A stretch of 64,000 nucleotides of DNA, taken from assembly GCF_003062295.1 (NCBI RefSeq), contig NZ_PYCN01000004.1, forward strand, positions 1 to 64,000. The letters run 5' to 3'. A model generated the notes under the pieces. It made no database searches, was not told the origin of the DNA, and saw only the letters and a program-made list of their open reading frames with translations. Both the position numbers and the translations under genes were made by a program. Shown in pieces: positions 1-8,727 of the stretch. This DNA is from Bradyrhizobium algeriense. GTDB taxonomy: Bacteria > Pseudomonadota > Alphaproteobacteria > Rhizobiales > Xanthobacteraceae. Position 1 is the first letter of the stretch, and the number at the start of each line of letters is the position of its first letter.

Positions 1-46
1 GCGCCATCCGCTCCCACGCCGCGTCGCTCAAAACCAACCGATCCAT
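1..46 (-). mobile_element. N-terminal end of an IS5-like transposase gene, cut by the window edge
   Basis: Read on the minus strand from the ATG at 46-44, the frame gives MDRLVLSDAAWERMA and runs off the window. This resembles the N-terminus of IS5-family (IS427-like) transposases, which commonly open with a short acidic-aromatic helix of the form DRL-L-D--W. Only 15 residues are visible, so the catalytic DDE core cannot be checked, nor whether the element is intact. The insertion sequence end should lie between about 80 and 150, but no terminal inverted repeat can be confirmed because the other end is outside the window. Confidence 0.55.
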
Positions 47-52
47 CACACC

Positions 53-80
53 CAAGACTGCCTCCCCAAAAGCAGTCTTG
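53..80 (-). promoter_or_regulatory. Hairpin over the transposase ribosome binding region
   Basis: CAAGACTGC at 53-61 and GCAGTCTTG at 72-80 form a perfect 9-bp stem with a 10-nt loop. In the transposase mRNA its 3' arm ends about six bases before the start codon, so it would cover the ribosome binding region. Such hairpins protect insertion sequences from translation of read-through transcripts. The stem is seen directly; the role is inferred. Confidence 0.45.
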
Positions 81-200
81 AATCTGATTTGCCCCTAAAT
101 GGGAATCCTTAGAGTCCACACCACCTAGGGCATGATGGCCAAAAGTGGATGTCGCTCCTGGAAATGAAGCAAGTCCAGGCAAAACCGGGCAGCCGCCGCT

Positions 201-1727
201 TTAGCCGGTTGCGCCGACCGATGCGAAGAAGCGTTCCGGTCCTTCCAGTTCCACCAGCTTCTTCTTTTCGATCAGCCAGAACCGGTTTCCTACCGTTCGC
301 ACGAAGTTGCGGTCGTGTGAAACCAGCAGGCAGCTTGCCTGATGCGCCAGCAATTCGTCTTCCAGCGCTTCCTGTCCTTCGATATCCAGGTGATTGGTGG
401 GCTCATCGAGCAGATAGAAGTTTGGCTGGGCGAGCCGCAGCAAGAGCATGCCGAGACGTGCCTTCTGTCCACCCGAGAGCCGGCCGATCGGACGGCTTTG
501 CATCGCAACCGACAGGCCTGCGCCTGCGAGCAAGGCGCGCGCACGCTGATCGCCGACCTCGAAACGGCCGACGATCGTGTGCATAGGCGTGTCGGCATCG
601 GAAAGATCGGCAAGATTCTGTTCACAATAGCCGAGCGCCAGCGACTGCGAGACCTTGATGCCGGCTTGCGTGGCTTCCGGGTTTTCGATCGCCTGACGCA
701 GCATCGCCACGAACCGGGTCTTGCCCGCCCCGTTCGGCCCCAGCAGCACGATCCGGTCTTCCTTGCAGATGAACTGCTTGCCGGTCTTGAACAGCAACCT
801 GCCGTCCGGGGCCGCGACAGCGGCATCGTCCAGCGCAATCAGAACTTTGGCGTGCGTTTCGCGGTTGGCGAGCTTGATCGTCCCTGCGGATCGTTCCAGG
901 TGGGCGGGCTTTGCCGCATCTTCCAGCTTCTCGGCCCGCTGCTTCAGTTGCTTCGTCTTCTGCAACAGCAGATCACTACCGGAATTGACGCCGATATTGT
1001 TGAGCTTTGCAGCGTGCTGACGAAGCTGCCCGGCAGCCTTCAGGTCACGCCGGTAGCGCCGCTCATCCGAAGCATCCGCCTCGCTCAACGCGGCGCGCGC
1101 CTGCGTATAGGGCAGCGAAAATATCTGCGTCCGCTCGGGCCGCAAGAATACCGTGCGGTTCGTGGTTGCGTCGAGAAAGGCGCGGTCATGGCTCGATATC
1201 ACGACCGGCATATCCCGTGGCAGCGCGTTCAGCCACGCTTCAAGCTGACAAATCCTGGCGAGGTCCAAATGGTTGGTCGGTTCGTCGAGCAACAACACAT
1301 CAGCCTCGGCCACCACGATGCGGGCAAGCATGGCAAACCGCTGCCAGCCGCCGCTTAGTTGATTCAGCGGCCTCTCCCGCAGCGCCTCGGGCACACCAAG
1401 CGATTCCAGGGCAACGTCGACCCTCCAGCCTTCAATTGCCCGTCGTTCAGCGGGAAGCATGTCGAGCACCGCCGCATGGAACGGCGTATCCGCGAGCGCG
1501 GACGGTACATCCTGCTCGACATAGCCGATGGTCAGCCCGCGCGACCGGATGATCTCGCCATCGCTCGGCTCCGCCATGCCTGCAATGCAGCGCAGCAGCG
1601 TGGTCTTGCCGCGTCCATTGGCTGCGACGAGCCCGATGCGGTCACCGGGATTGACGGAAAGGTCCAGTCGGGAAAACAGCGGCGCGTTTAACGTCACGCC
1701 AAGATTGCGAATATTGATAAGGGTCAT
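201..1727 (-). CDS. ABC-F family ATP-binding protein (tandem ATPase, no membrane domain)
   Basis: This is a 508-residue soluble protein with two ABC ATPase domains joined by a lysine/arginine-rich linker (about residues 210-290), the ABC-F layout. Domain 1 has a Walker A variant AANGRGKT (35-42), signature LSGGW (124-128) and DEPTNHLD (148-155). Domain 2 has GPNGAGKT (330-337), LSGGQ and a second DEPTNHLD. ABC-F proteins bind the ribosomal E site and relieve stalled translation; a few confer antibiotic resistance. I start at the ATG at 1727 (MTLINIRNLG) because the frame upstream lacks ABC-like sequence. The first Walker A has Ala in place of its opening Gly, a mild deviation. The exact ABC-F subfamily cannot be assigned by eye. 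Confidence 0.9.
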   Translation of the reverse strand: MTLINIRNLGVTLNAPLFSRLDLSVNPGDRIGLVAANGRGKTTLLRCIAGMAEPSDGEIIRSRGLTIGYVEQDVPSALADTPFHAAVLDMLPAERRAIEGWRVDVALESLGVPEALRERPLNQLSGGWQRFAMLARIVVAEADVLLLDEPTNHLDLARICQLEAWLNALPRDMPVVISSHDRAFLDATTNRTVFLRPERTQIFSLPYTQARAALSEADASDERRYRRDLKAAGQLRQHAAKLNNIGVNSGSDLLLQKTKQLKQRAEKLEDAAKPAHLERSAGTIKLANRETHAKVLIALDDAAVAAPDGRLLFKTGKQFICKEDRIVLLGPNGAGKTRFVAMLRQAIENPEATQAGIKVSQSLALGYCEQNLADLSDADTPMHTIVGRFEVGDQRARALLAGAGLSVAMQSRPIGRLSGGQKARLGMLLLRLAQPNFYLLDEPTNHLDIEGQEALEDELLAHQASCLLVSHDRNFVRTVGNRFWLIEKKKLVELEGPERFFASVGATG

Positions 1728-2141
1728 GATCGTTCCCGGGTCTTGCCGGCCAAACACGGCGTCCGGGGCATGCAGCCATCGTCGGATGTTCGTGTTGGAG
1801 CGCGGCGAGCTACAAAAATGCGGGCGCGAACGATCAGACGTTCGACGCCGCATTGCCACGGGGGCAGACCAGGAAGAGATTTACGGAAAAGCCTCTGGTC
1901 AGCCCTGCAAACTCATTTGCAGGGCGTTGACAGGGCCGAGCTGGCGATAGTGCCGCAAAAATATCGTCACCGCGCAGCCCTCCCTATCTCGATCAGGTAT
2001 CGAGCCAAAATAGCCGGGCCCTCAAGGGAAGGCAAGCCAGGCTCTCGCCGAAATCAAATCGCGAAAAGCCCGAGGTCACGCATGCCGTCGCATCATCTGT
2101 GGGCCCTGCACCCTACGCAGCGCGGCTGCGATATCGCGAAA
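1728..2141. other. Gene-free stretch with a 10-bp palindrome at 1902-1925
   Basis: These 414 bases separate two minus-strand genes and show no credible coding frame. GCCCTGCAAA (1902-1911), loop CTCA, TTTGCAGGGC (1916-1925) is a perfect 10-bp stem with a tetraloop. There is no T-run on either side, so it may be a factor-assisted terminator for the sensor gene upstream or a protein binding site near the ABC-F promoter. Nothing else stands out. Confidence 0.4.
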
Positions 2142-4847
2142 TCAGGCGCTGGCGAGCTTGCGTTCGCTTTCGACGCCGTTTGCGGCGCTGCGGCCGACCA
2201 GCGCGTCGTAGTGCCCGATCGGCTGGGGCTTGCCGAGGAAATAGCCCTGCACCGCGTCGCAGCCCTCGTCCGCGAGGAAGCTGAGTTGCTCCTGGGTCTC
2301 CACGCCTTCGGCAACGATCGACATTTCGAGGCCGTGGCCGAGGTCGATGACGGCGCGGACGATCGCTGCCGACTGCGGGTTGCGGCCGAGATTCATGACA
2401 AAGGCGCGGTCGATCTTGATCTTGTCGAACGGGAACGCCTGCAGATAGCTCAGCGAGGAATAGCCGGAGCCGAAATCGTCCATCGAGATGCGCACGCCGA
2501 GCGCCTTCAGCCGCCGCAACAGCGCGAGGCCACGATCGAAATCCTCGATCAGCACGCCCTCGGTGATTTCGAGCTCGAGCCGGTCGGGGGCGAGGCCGGT
2601 TTCGAGCAGGATCGAATGCACCAGGCTGACCACGTCGCCGTGCATGAACTGCGCCGGCGACAGGTTGACGGCGATCTGCATCGGCACCGGCCAGGAGGCG
2701 GCCTCGCGGCAGGCTTCGCGCAGGATCCACACGCCCATTTCGACGATCAGCCCGCTTTCTTCAGCGAGCGGAATGAATTCGCCCGGCGAGACAAAGCCGC
2801 GCATCGGATGCATCCAGCGCGCCAACGCCTCGAAGCCGATGACCTTGCTGGCCGCGATCGTTGCGCCCGACGCGGCCTGCGGCTGATAGTGCAACGACAA
2901 TTCGCCGTTCCTGATCGCCATCGAGAGATCCTGATGCAGCACGCGGCGGTCGCGGATCTGCTGATCCATCTCGGGCGCGAAGATGCTGATCGAGCCGCGC
3001 GACTTCTGCTTGGCGCGGAACAGCGCCGCGCCGGAATTGGCGAGCAGCGAAGCCGCCTCCGAGCCGTGATGCGGAAATACCGAGATGCCGGTGGTGACGC
3101 CGGTGCGCACCGACTTGCCGTCGATCACGAATTCGTCCGACAGCGTTTGCGCGAGTTTTTCGGCGAGCGCCTTGCCGGCCTCCGGCTGCTTGCCGTCGAT
3201 GATCAGGCCGAACTCGTCACCGGACAGCCGGGCCACCACGCCGCCACGGGCGCTGGCCTGGATGCGGCCCGCGACCTCGATCAGGAGCTTGTCGCCCATC
3301 GCATGGCCGAACACGTCGTTGATTTCCTTCAGCCCGTCGAGGTCCACGCACAGCACGGCAAATTCTTCGTCGGTGCCGGCGCAGGCCTCGATCATCTGCG
3401 CCAGCGCCTGCAGGAAGGCGGCGCGGTTCGGCAGATCGGTCAGGCCGTCATGATAGGCCATGTGCGCCATCCGCGATTCGGTCTGGCGGCGGTCGGTGAC
3501 GTCCTCGTGGGTCTTGATCAGGTATTGCGGCTCGCCGGCCTCGTCGAGAACCGTCATGCGGCGGGTCAGGAACAGCCGCAGCCCGTCCTTGGTGGAGATC
3601 GGGTGCTCTTCGGTGAGCAGGCCGCGCTTCTTGATCGCGGCCTCGTCGCGCGCGATGATCAGCTTGGCTTCGCGCGGATTGAAGATGTCGGCGGCGGTCA
3701 GGCCGGTGGCATCCTCGCGGCGGCGATTGAGAATGGTCTCGGCGCTGCGGTTGGCGAGCAGATACCGCCCGTCGCTGATGCGCTCCACGATCAGCGACAC
3801 CGGGATGTTGTCCACCACCAGTTCCAGGAACTTCTTGGTGTTCTCGAGCTCGCGCGACAGCGACCGCCGATCGGTGACGTCGTCGAACAGCGCGATCAGG
3901 AATTCCGGCTTGTTGTCCTCGTTGCGCGCAACCACGCGATTGGAGGACAGAACGCGCGTGTCGTCGCCCCGTTCGACGGAATATTCACCGCGGTGATAGC
4001 CTTCCGGCGCCGCTATCGCCGCCTGGTCCGCCGTCTCGATGCTCTTCGCGGTTTCGGGCCGGAAGATTTCGTCGGCGCGCTTGCCGATGATGTGATCACG
4101 GGAGAAGCGCGAGAATCGTTCGAACGCGCGGTTGGCGAAGATATAGCGGCCGTCGTCGATGTTCTTGGCCGCGACGCAGACCGGAACGTTGTCGAGCACC
4201 GATTCCAGAAATTTGGTGGTCGATGCCAGTTTGCGCGACAGCTGGCGCTGCTCCGTGCAATCCTCATGCGTTCCGATCGTCCCGCCATTGGGCAGGTTGA
4301 AGATCTTCGAAAGCACCGATCGCCCGCCCGGCAGTTCGGTGACGACGCCTTCCGGGCGGCGGGCAAGCTTGCTGAACTCGTCGACGCCAAGATTGATCAG
4401 GCCTCGCGCGAGGCGCAGTTCGGCCAGTTCGCGGCCGGTCATGGATCTCGAAATCTCGGCGCGGCTGAGCCCGTACATTTCGAGAAAGCGGTCGTTGCAG
4501 AAGACCACGCGGTTTTGCGCGTTGGTGATCATCACGCCCTGGTTGAGCGTGTTGAGCGCCGAACCGATGAATGCGCTACGCTGCAATTGTGCGCTCTTGG
4601 CCCCGCGCAACGCCGCCAGTATCCAGATCCCGATCGCGACCAGGAAGGAAACGACGGCGATCCCCCCGAGCAGGAGTTCCCACACCAGATTGGGATCGAG
4701 TTCGCCGATGTAGCTCGCTGGGGCAAAGCCCGCGGAAGGCGCGGCAGCCCACGCAATTCCGCACGGCGCAGCAATGGCGAGCAGACAGACGAGGGCCTGC
4801 GCCGGAATCGAATTCTTCCGTTCTGCCTGCCGGTTCCTGTCAGCCAT
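2142..4847 (-). CDS. Membrane-anchored PAS-PAS-PAS-GGDEF-EAL cyclic-di-GMP protein
   Basis: A 901-residue signalling protein. A hydrophobic N-terminus (17-37) and a second transmembrane segment (about 55-80) anchor it in the inner membrane. Three PAS-like units follow (about 90-205, 210-330, 335-455), the last two opening with nearly the same phrase (KFLE-V-DN-PV). The GGDEF domain starts near 465 and carries SGDEF at 542-546; the usual allosteric RxxD is absent and the AD-ALY-AK motif is altered (SGAALFRAK), so cyclase activity is doubtful. The EAL domain has EAL at 673-675 and a DDFGSGYSSL motif, consistent with an active phosphodiesterase. My reading is a c-di-GMP hydrolase whose GGDEF domain binds GTP as a regulator. 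The start at 4847 gives the full anchor, although its ribosome site is weak. Confidence 0.9.
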   Translation of the reverse strand: MADRNRQAERKNSIPAQALVCLLAIAAPCGIAWAAAPSAGFAPASYIGELDPNLVWELLLGGIAVVSFLVAIGIWILAALRGAKSAQLQRSAFIGSALNTLNQGVMITNAQNRVVFCNDRFLEMYGLSRAEISRSMTGRELAELRLARGLINLGVDEFSKLARRPEGVVTELPGGRSVLSKIFNLPNGGTIGTHEDCTEQRQLSRKLASTTKFLESVLDNVPVCVAAKNIDDGRYIFANRAFERFSRFSRDHIIGKRADEIFRPETAKSIETADQAAIAAPEGYHRGEYSVERGDDTRVLSSNRVVARNEDNKPEFLIALFDDVTDRRSLSRELENTKKFLELVVDNIPVSLIVERISDGRYLLANRSAETILNRRREDATGLTAADIFNPREAKLIIARDEAAIKKRGLLTEEHPISTKDGLRLFLTRRMTVLDEAGEPQYLIKTHEDVTDRRQTESRMAHMAYHDGLTDLPNRAAFLQALAQMIEACAGTDEEFAVLCVDLDGLKEINDVFGHAMGDKLLIEVAGRIQASARGGVVARLSGDEFGLIIDGKQPEAGKALAEKLAQTLSDEFVIDGKSVRTGVTTGISVFPHHGSEAASLLANSGAALFRAKQKSRGSISIFAPEMDQQIRDRRVLHQDLSMAIRNGELSLHYQPQAASGATIAASKVIGFEALARWMHPMRGFVSPGEFIPLAEESGLIVEMGVWILREACREAASWPVPMQIAVNLSPAQFMHGDVVSLVHSILLETGLAPDRLELEITEGVLIEDFDRGLALLRRLKALGVRISMDDFGSGYSSLSYLQAFPFDKIKIDRAFVMNLGRNPQSAAIVRAVIDLGHGLEMSIVAEGVETQEQLSFLADEGCDAVQGYFLGKPQPIGHYDALVGRSAANGVESERKLASA

Positions 4848-5105
4848 TACCCACCCGAGGTTTCCGGGCGGAGTGTCTGGCTTGACGGGTTTGGATCGGG
4901 TAAATGACTACCCGCACAATTCTAAAATGTGACCCAAATTACGGCAATTGGCCTGACATGATTAATGCTTCACTAACAGGACCGCGTTCGCGGCGTATTT
5001 CGAACCAAACCAACGGGTTGCTCGGCCGCTCCGGCGGACGAAACGACGATTGCCGAGCGTGGCAGGCGCCGATCTCCACGCCGGATTCTCAGGCCCGAAG
5101 CTGAC

Positions 5106-6209
5106 ATGGACAAGGTCGATAGCGTCGTCGTCGGAGCGGGGGTGATCGGGCTTGCGATCGCGCGACGGCTGGCCCAGGCGGGCCGCGAAGTGATCGTGCT
5201 CGAGGCCGCTGAGGGCATCGGCACCATCACCTCCTCCCGCAACAGCGAGGTGATCCACGCCGGCATCTATTACCGCGCGGGCAGCCTGATGGCGCAGATG
5301 TGCGTGAGCGGCAAGCGCGCGCTCTACCAGTATTGCCGCGACCACGGCATTCCCCATCGCAATTGCGGCAAGCTGATCGTTGCGACGACACCAGGCGAAA
5401 CCGAAAAACTGCAGTCGATCCGCGCACATGCCGAAGCCAATGGCGTCGACGATCTGCAGTTGCTGACGGGCGAGGCGGCGCGCGCGCTGGAGCCCGCGCT
5501 CAACTGCGATGCCGCCCTGCTCTCGCCGTCCACCGGCATCATCGACAGCCACGCCTACATGCTGGCGCTGCGGGGCGACGCGGAAGAAGCCGGTGCGGCT
5601 TACGCATTCCATACGCCGCTGTTGTGCGCCCGGGCCGGCGCCGGCCGGATCGAAATCGAAGCCGGCGGCGACGCGCCGATGACGCTTGCATGCAACCTGC
5701 TCGTGAACGCGGCGGGGCTGGGCGCGCCCGCGTTGGCACGCAGCATCGAAGGCATGCCGATCGGGCTGATCCCCTGCGCTTATCTTGCCAAGGGCAATTA
5801 TTTCAGCTGCAGCGCGCGGGCTCCGTTTTCACGCCTGATCTATCCGGTGCCGGAGCCCGGCGGGTTGGGCGTGCACCTGACGCTCGACATGGCGGGACAG
5901 GCGCGCTTCGGCCCCGACGTGGAATGGATCGAGAGCATCGACTATGCGGTGGATCCTGCCCGTGCCGAGCGATTCTATCCCGCGATCCGGCGCTACTGGC
6001 CGACGCTGCCGGACGGCGCGCTGATGCCGAGCTATTCCGGAATCCGGCCGAAGATCGTGTCGCCGGCCGTCGCTACCCAGGATTTTCTGATTCAGGGCCC
6101 AGCCGATCACGGCGTCGCCGGACTGATCAATCTGTTCGGTATCGAATCGCCGGGACTGACGTCGTCGCTCGCGATCGCCGATCATGTCGGCGCGCTGGCG
6201 GCGATGTAA
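5106..6209 (+). CDS. FAD-dependent oxidoreductase, L-2-hydroxyglutarate dehydrogenase/oxidase-like
   Basis: A 367-residue DAO-fold flavoprotein. The N-terminal dinucleotide motif [15 protein letters not shown] (about 8-22) binds FAD, and [11 protein letters not shown] (about 46-56) is the LhgO-type signature next to the flavin. The family oxidises L-2-hydroxyglutarate, a by-product of promiscuous malate dehydrogenase activity, to 2-oxoglutarate and passes electrons to the quinone pool. The C-terminal half has the expected phrase PSYSGIRPK and a late G-xx-SPGLT segment. It stands alone on the plus strand, diverging from the PAS-GGDEF-EAL gene. Substrate is inferred from family resemblance; a related 2-hydroxyacid is possible. 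Confidence 0.8.
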   Translation: MDKVDSVVVGAGVIGLAIARRLAQAGREVIVLEAAEGIGTITSSRNSEVIHAGIYYRAGSLMAQMCVSGKRALYQYCRDHGIPHRNCGKLIVATTPGETEKLQSIRAHAEANGVDDLQLLTGEAARALEPALNCDAALLSPSTGIIDSHAYMLALRGDAEEAGAAYAFHTPLLCARAGAGRIEIEAGGDAPMTLACNLLVNAAGLGAPALARSIEGMPIGLIPCAYLAKGNYFSCSARAPFSRLIYPVPEPGGLGVHLTLDMAGQARFGPDVEWIESIDYAVDPARAERFYPAIRRYWPTLPDGALMPSYSGIRPKIVSPAVATQDFLIQGPADHGVAGLINLFGIESPGLTSSLAIADHVGALAAM

Positions 6210-6293
6210 CAGGCCGCGAGCGGACGGATGAGCGCAGCGGCACCCATCCGGTCGCGTGGGAATTTTCGATACTTTGCTGGACTGATTAGTGGA

Positions 6294-6479
6294 TTAGTGG
6301 AGAGTTTCGCCGACGGTATGCTTCAACCGCTCGATCTCATCCTTGACCATCAACTTGCGGCGCTTCAACTCGACAATTTGCAGGTCGTCTGTGGAAAGGT
6401 GCACGAGCGCTTCGTGCAATTCATTCTCGAGGATCTTGTGTTTACGTTCAAGTTCAACAAGATGCGCCTGTAGTGCCAT
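6294..6479 (-). CDS. DUF465 / YdcH-family small coiled-coil protein
   Basis: A 61-residue protein, almost entirely a charged helical hairpin (LVELERKHKILENEL, then LKRRKLMVKDEIERLKH), which is the DUF465/YdcH pattern. A clear GAGGAGA ribosome site sits eight bases before the ATG. The molecular function of the family is not established. A second member lies 370 bases away at 6850-7056 in the opposite direction, with an interspersed repeat between them. Confidence 0.85.
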   Translation of the reverse strand: MALQAHLVELERKHKILENELHEALVHLSTDDLQIVELKRRKLMVKDEIERLKHTVGETLH

Positions 6480-6670
6480 ACGAAATCTCCTCGGTGGGTG
6501 AACCTCAGATTCGATCCGGACGAGGGAGTGTACACCAGACCGCGAATCTGTCGATGGTTATCCAGAATCGCGCCCGTCATATTTTCGGATTTATCTGTAA
6601 CCAAACGTGAGTATGGGAACCCGGTCAGCTTGCGGACCGGCCTCGCAGGGACGATATTCACTGCCAGCCC

Positions 6671-6801
6671 AGAGCATGATCCGGAAAAGTGGGTACCGGT
6701 TTTCCCTCGCGACAAACGCGGAAACGCGTTGGCGCGGAGATCATGCTCAAAATCAAAGAGCTGGAGCGGGATGGCTATTCGAAGAAAAGTCATCGCGCTC
6801 T
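6671..6801. repeat. Interspersed palindromic repeat, copy 1 (about 131 bp)
   Basis: The block opens with AGAGCATGATCCGGAAAAGT and closes with CGCGCTCT. A second, diverged copy lies at about 12522-12656, in the same orientation. It holds nested inverted repeats: GAGCATGATC near the start against GATCATGCTC in the middle, GGAAAA against TTTTCC, and AGAGC against GCTCT at the ends. It has no coding frame of its own and sits between the two divergent DUF465 genes. It looks like a non-autonomous bradyrhizobial intergenic repeat able to fold as RNA. The rest of the 6480-6849 gap shows nothing else I can name. Confidence 0.8.
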
Positions 6802-6849
6802 GGGATTAATCCGTTCACAACCTCATCGCGCTTTCAGCTAACGTACACC

Positions 6850-7056
6850 ATGACCGACGATGATGAGCGTGAGCTAGAAAACGAGCTCGCCCGGCTGCAG
6901 CAGGAGCATCGCGATCTCGATGCGGCGATCGACGCGCTGCATCAGTCGCCGGCGCCGGACTTGCTGCGGCTGCAGCGGCTGAAAAAACGCAAACTGCAAT
7001 TGCGTGACCGCATCGCCTTCATCGAAGACCAGATCACGCCCGATATCATCGCCTGA
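6850..7056 (+). CDS. DUF465 / YdcH-family small coiled-coil protein (second copy)
   Basis: A 68-residue acidic-then-basic helical protein beginning MTDDDERELENELARLQQEH and containing LLRLQRLKKRKLQLRDRI, the DUF465 pattern shared with the gene at 6294-6479. I start at the ATG at 6850 because the longer frame upstream translates the interspersed repeat. The two paralogues are divergent and only partly similar, so they are an old duplication. No function can be given beyond the family name. Confidence 0.8.
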   Translation: MTDDDERELENELARLQQEHRDLDAAIDALHQSPAPDLLRLQRLKKRKLQLRDRIAFIEDQITPDIIA

Positions 7057-7221
7057 TCGTTGCGCTTGCCTGGTTCGGCCAATTCGGTTCGCAAAGATCG
7101 TCCGCCTTCCGGCAGATATTTTTCCCCGACATCCACACAACCCGGCGTCGCAAAGAATCTTGCCGGACGGCCAACCGGAAAAAACAGGCTTCCGGTGGGC
7201 GGATGCGGCTTGACTTCACGA

Positions 7222-7236
7222 GAACAAAAAGGGAAC
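7222..7236 (+). promoter_or_regulatory. Candidate LexA (SOS) box, GAAC-N7-GAAC
   Basis: GAAC at 7222-7225 and GAAC at 7233-7236 are spaced by exactly seven bases (AAAAAGG). This direct repeat is the alphaproteobacterial LexA operator (the complement of GTTC-N7-GTTC). It lies just after a TTGACT -35-like element at 7210-7215 and 35 bases before the start codon of the small gene at 7271, where a bound repressor would block transcription. Spacing and position are seen; LexA control is inferred. Confidence 0.6.
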
Positions 7237-7270
7237 ATATCGCCCTGCCGCCAGCCTCGGGAGTTCCGCC

Positions 7271-7501
7271 ATGTCCGTCACATCATCCATGTCCGTCACC
7301 CCGCCCCTGCCCGACAACAGCCGCTACGAGCAGGCCTGCGACCAGGCCATCGCGATGTGCGACGGCAATCTGCGCTCGACCATCAAGGCGCTGATCATGG
7401 CGAACGAGTATCTGGAAACCGAACTGGAGGAATTGCAGGCGGCAATCGCCGCCGGCTGCGTGCCGGCGCGAACCTCCCATGCGGAGAGCGACGCTGCCTG
7501 A
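7271..7501 (+). CDS. Small conserved-type protein of unknown function, probably SOS-controlled
   Basis: A 76-residue protein I do not recognise. After a short Ser/Thr/Pro leader (MSVTSSMSVTPPLP, containing a small internal duplication) it is mostly helical: YEQACDQAIAMCDGNLRSTI then ALIMANEYLETELEELQAAI. A GGGAG ribosome site precedes the ATG at 7271; a second in-frame ATG at 7289 is possible. It sits 35 bases behind a GAAC-N7-GAAC LexA-type box and 23 bases before the next small gene, so the two probably form one transcript. The repressor site suggests a DNA-damage-linked role; nothing in the protein itself shows one. Confidence 0.7.
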   Translation: MSVTSSMSVTPPLPDNSRYEQACDQAIAMCDGNLRSTIKALIMANEYLETELEELQAAIAAGCVPARTSHAESDAA

Positions 7502-7524
7502 TCCATCAAACCCGGAGCGAACCA

Positions 7525-7776
7525 ATGGCCGATGTCACTTATTACGTCGCAATGCCATTCCTGCAGGACGATAGCGGTTCGCCGATGGCGGGAGCCGCGG
7601 AAGAATGCCAGAGCCCGACGACCGCGTTACGGCGCGCCGAGATGATGTCGCGAATGGCCGGCAGCATCGGCGCCGTCGCCTTCAGCCGCAGCGGCGATCC
7701 GATGATCGGCGAATTCGGCGACGCGAAATTGCTGCGCAAGTTCGGCGATGTGCCGGATGATCTCAGCGGGCTGTAG
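7525..7776 (+). CDS. Small protein of unknown function, second gene of the LexA-box unit
   Basis: An 83-residue soluble protein starting MADVTYYVAMPFLQDD, with a helix rich in Ala/Arg (TALRRAEMMSRMAG) and a beta-like middle (GAVAFSRSGDP). A GGAGCG ribosome site precedes the ATG. It follows the 76-residue gene by 23 bases on the same strand and is probably co-transcribed behind the LexA-type box. No family or catalytic motif is recognisable. Third-position GC bias matches its neighbours, which supports a real gene. Confidence 0.65.
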   Translation: MADVTYYVAMPFLQDDSGSPMAGAAEECQSPTTALRRAEMMSRMAGSIGAVAFSRSGDPMIGEFGDAKLLRKFGDVPDDLSGL

Positions 7777-7794
7777 GGATCGTCGGGATTCGTA

Positions 7795-7874
7795 GGTGGG
7801 CAAAGCGCAAGCGTGCGCACAATCATGCTCGCCAGATAGATGGTGGGTGCGGCGCAAGCGCACCTTTGCCCACC
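7795..7874. repeat. REP-like inverted repeat (GGTGGGCAAAG type)
   Basis: GGTGGGCAAAG at 7795-7805 is matched by CTTTGCCCACC at 7864-7874, with two CGCAAGCG motifs inside. It lies between the converging ends of the small plus-strand gene and the minus-strand GGDEF gene. It is a typical extragenic palindrome and could serve as a two-way terminator. Confidence 0.65.
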
Positions 7875-7892
7875 CGACAGATCTCAAGCTCT

Positions 7893-8576
7893 TCACGACG
7901 CCTCGTGCCGCCGCAGCGCCTTGCGCACATACATGGCGCTGTCGGCCGCTTCCAGCGCGCGGCCGGCTTCGGAGTGGGTATCGAGAACAGCGACGCCCGC
8001 GGAGGCGCCCGCGGTAATGGTGCGGCCATCGAACTCGAAGGCGAGGCGATCGATCGCTTCCTCCAGCGCGGCCGCCTTGGCCCTGGCATCGGTCTCGCTG
8101 AGATTCCACAACAGCAGCGCGAACTCGTCGCCGCCGAGCCGGCCGACCACGTCGGAAGCGCGCACCTGCGCGAGCAGCGTCGTGACGATGGCCTTGAGCA
8201 CCTGGTCGCCTGCGGCGTGTCCGAAGGCGTCGTTGATCGGCTTCAAGCGATCGACGTCGAGCACGACCAGGGCACCGCCGGCGCGATAGCGCTTGATGTA
8301 GGCAATCGCGCGATTGAGCTCGCGCTCGAAGCCGCGCCGGTTCGGGATGCCCAGCAGGAAGTCGGTATCGGCGGAGGCCTGAAGTTCCTCGATCTGCGCC
8401 TGCGTCCGGGCCAGTTCCGCCTTCAGCCGGCGAATCGTCGCCTTGGTGCCGTTAGAAACTGCCGGCGGCCGGGATCCCGGCGCGGATGACCGCCGCGGTG
8501 CGGCTTTTTGCCCGGAAGCCGCGCTTTTGGGGCGTTTTCCGGCCCTGGAGGCGGTCGCCCTGGTTTTCTTCTTCAT
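7893..8576 (-). CDS. Soluble diguanylate cyclase with a coiled-coil lead
   Basis: A 227-residue protein with a very basic, low-complexity N-terminus (1-45, Lys/Arg/Ala/Ser), a coiled coil (about 46-68) and one GGDEF domain. GGDEF is intact at 148-152, and RASD at 139-142 places the RxxD product-inhibition site exactly five residues before it. It should therefore make c-di-GMP from two GTP and be feedback-inhibited. No sensor domain or membrane span is visible; the coiled coil probably dimerises the enzyme, and the basic tail could bind nucleic acid or membrane. It diverges from purE. The ATG at 8576 is the only start that keeps the basic tail. Confidence 0.9.
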   Translation of the reverse strand: MKKKTRATASRAGKRPKSAASGQKAAPRRSSAPGSRPPAVSNGTKATIRRLKAELARTQAQIEELQASADTDFLLGIPNRRGFERELNRAIAYIKRYRAGGALVVLDVDRLKPINDAFGHAAGDQVLKAIVTTLLAQVRASDVVGRLGGDEFALLLWNLSETDARAKAAALEEAIDRLAFEFDGRTITAGASAGVAVLDTHSEAGRALEAADSAMYVRKALRRHEAS

Positions 8577-8727
8577 GGCCTTCCCTGTGCAGGCTTGCTT
8601 ATGAAGGCTTGCCGGGATTCACCAAGACAGGATAGTCCATTCCTGATCCCTTGCCACGCCTTGGATGAGCCCCGGGCCGACCCTATAATCGGCCTATGTT
8701 TCTGGATTCCCGAACAGAATTGACGAG

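Noticed and set aside
1743..4907. A 1054-codon open frame on the plus strand opposite the PAS-GGDEF-EAL gene
   Set aside because: It is a GC-driven shadow. The minus strand encodes clear PAS, GGDEF and EAL domains over the same bases, and the plus frame reads as Arg/Ala/Asp-rich sequence without domains.
4972..4986. TTAA-N7-CTAA near the divergent GGDEF-EAL and oxidoreductase genes as a CtrA box
   Set aside because: One half-site departs from consensus and its position fits neither gene clearly; too weak to list.
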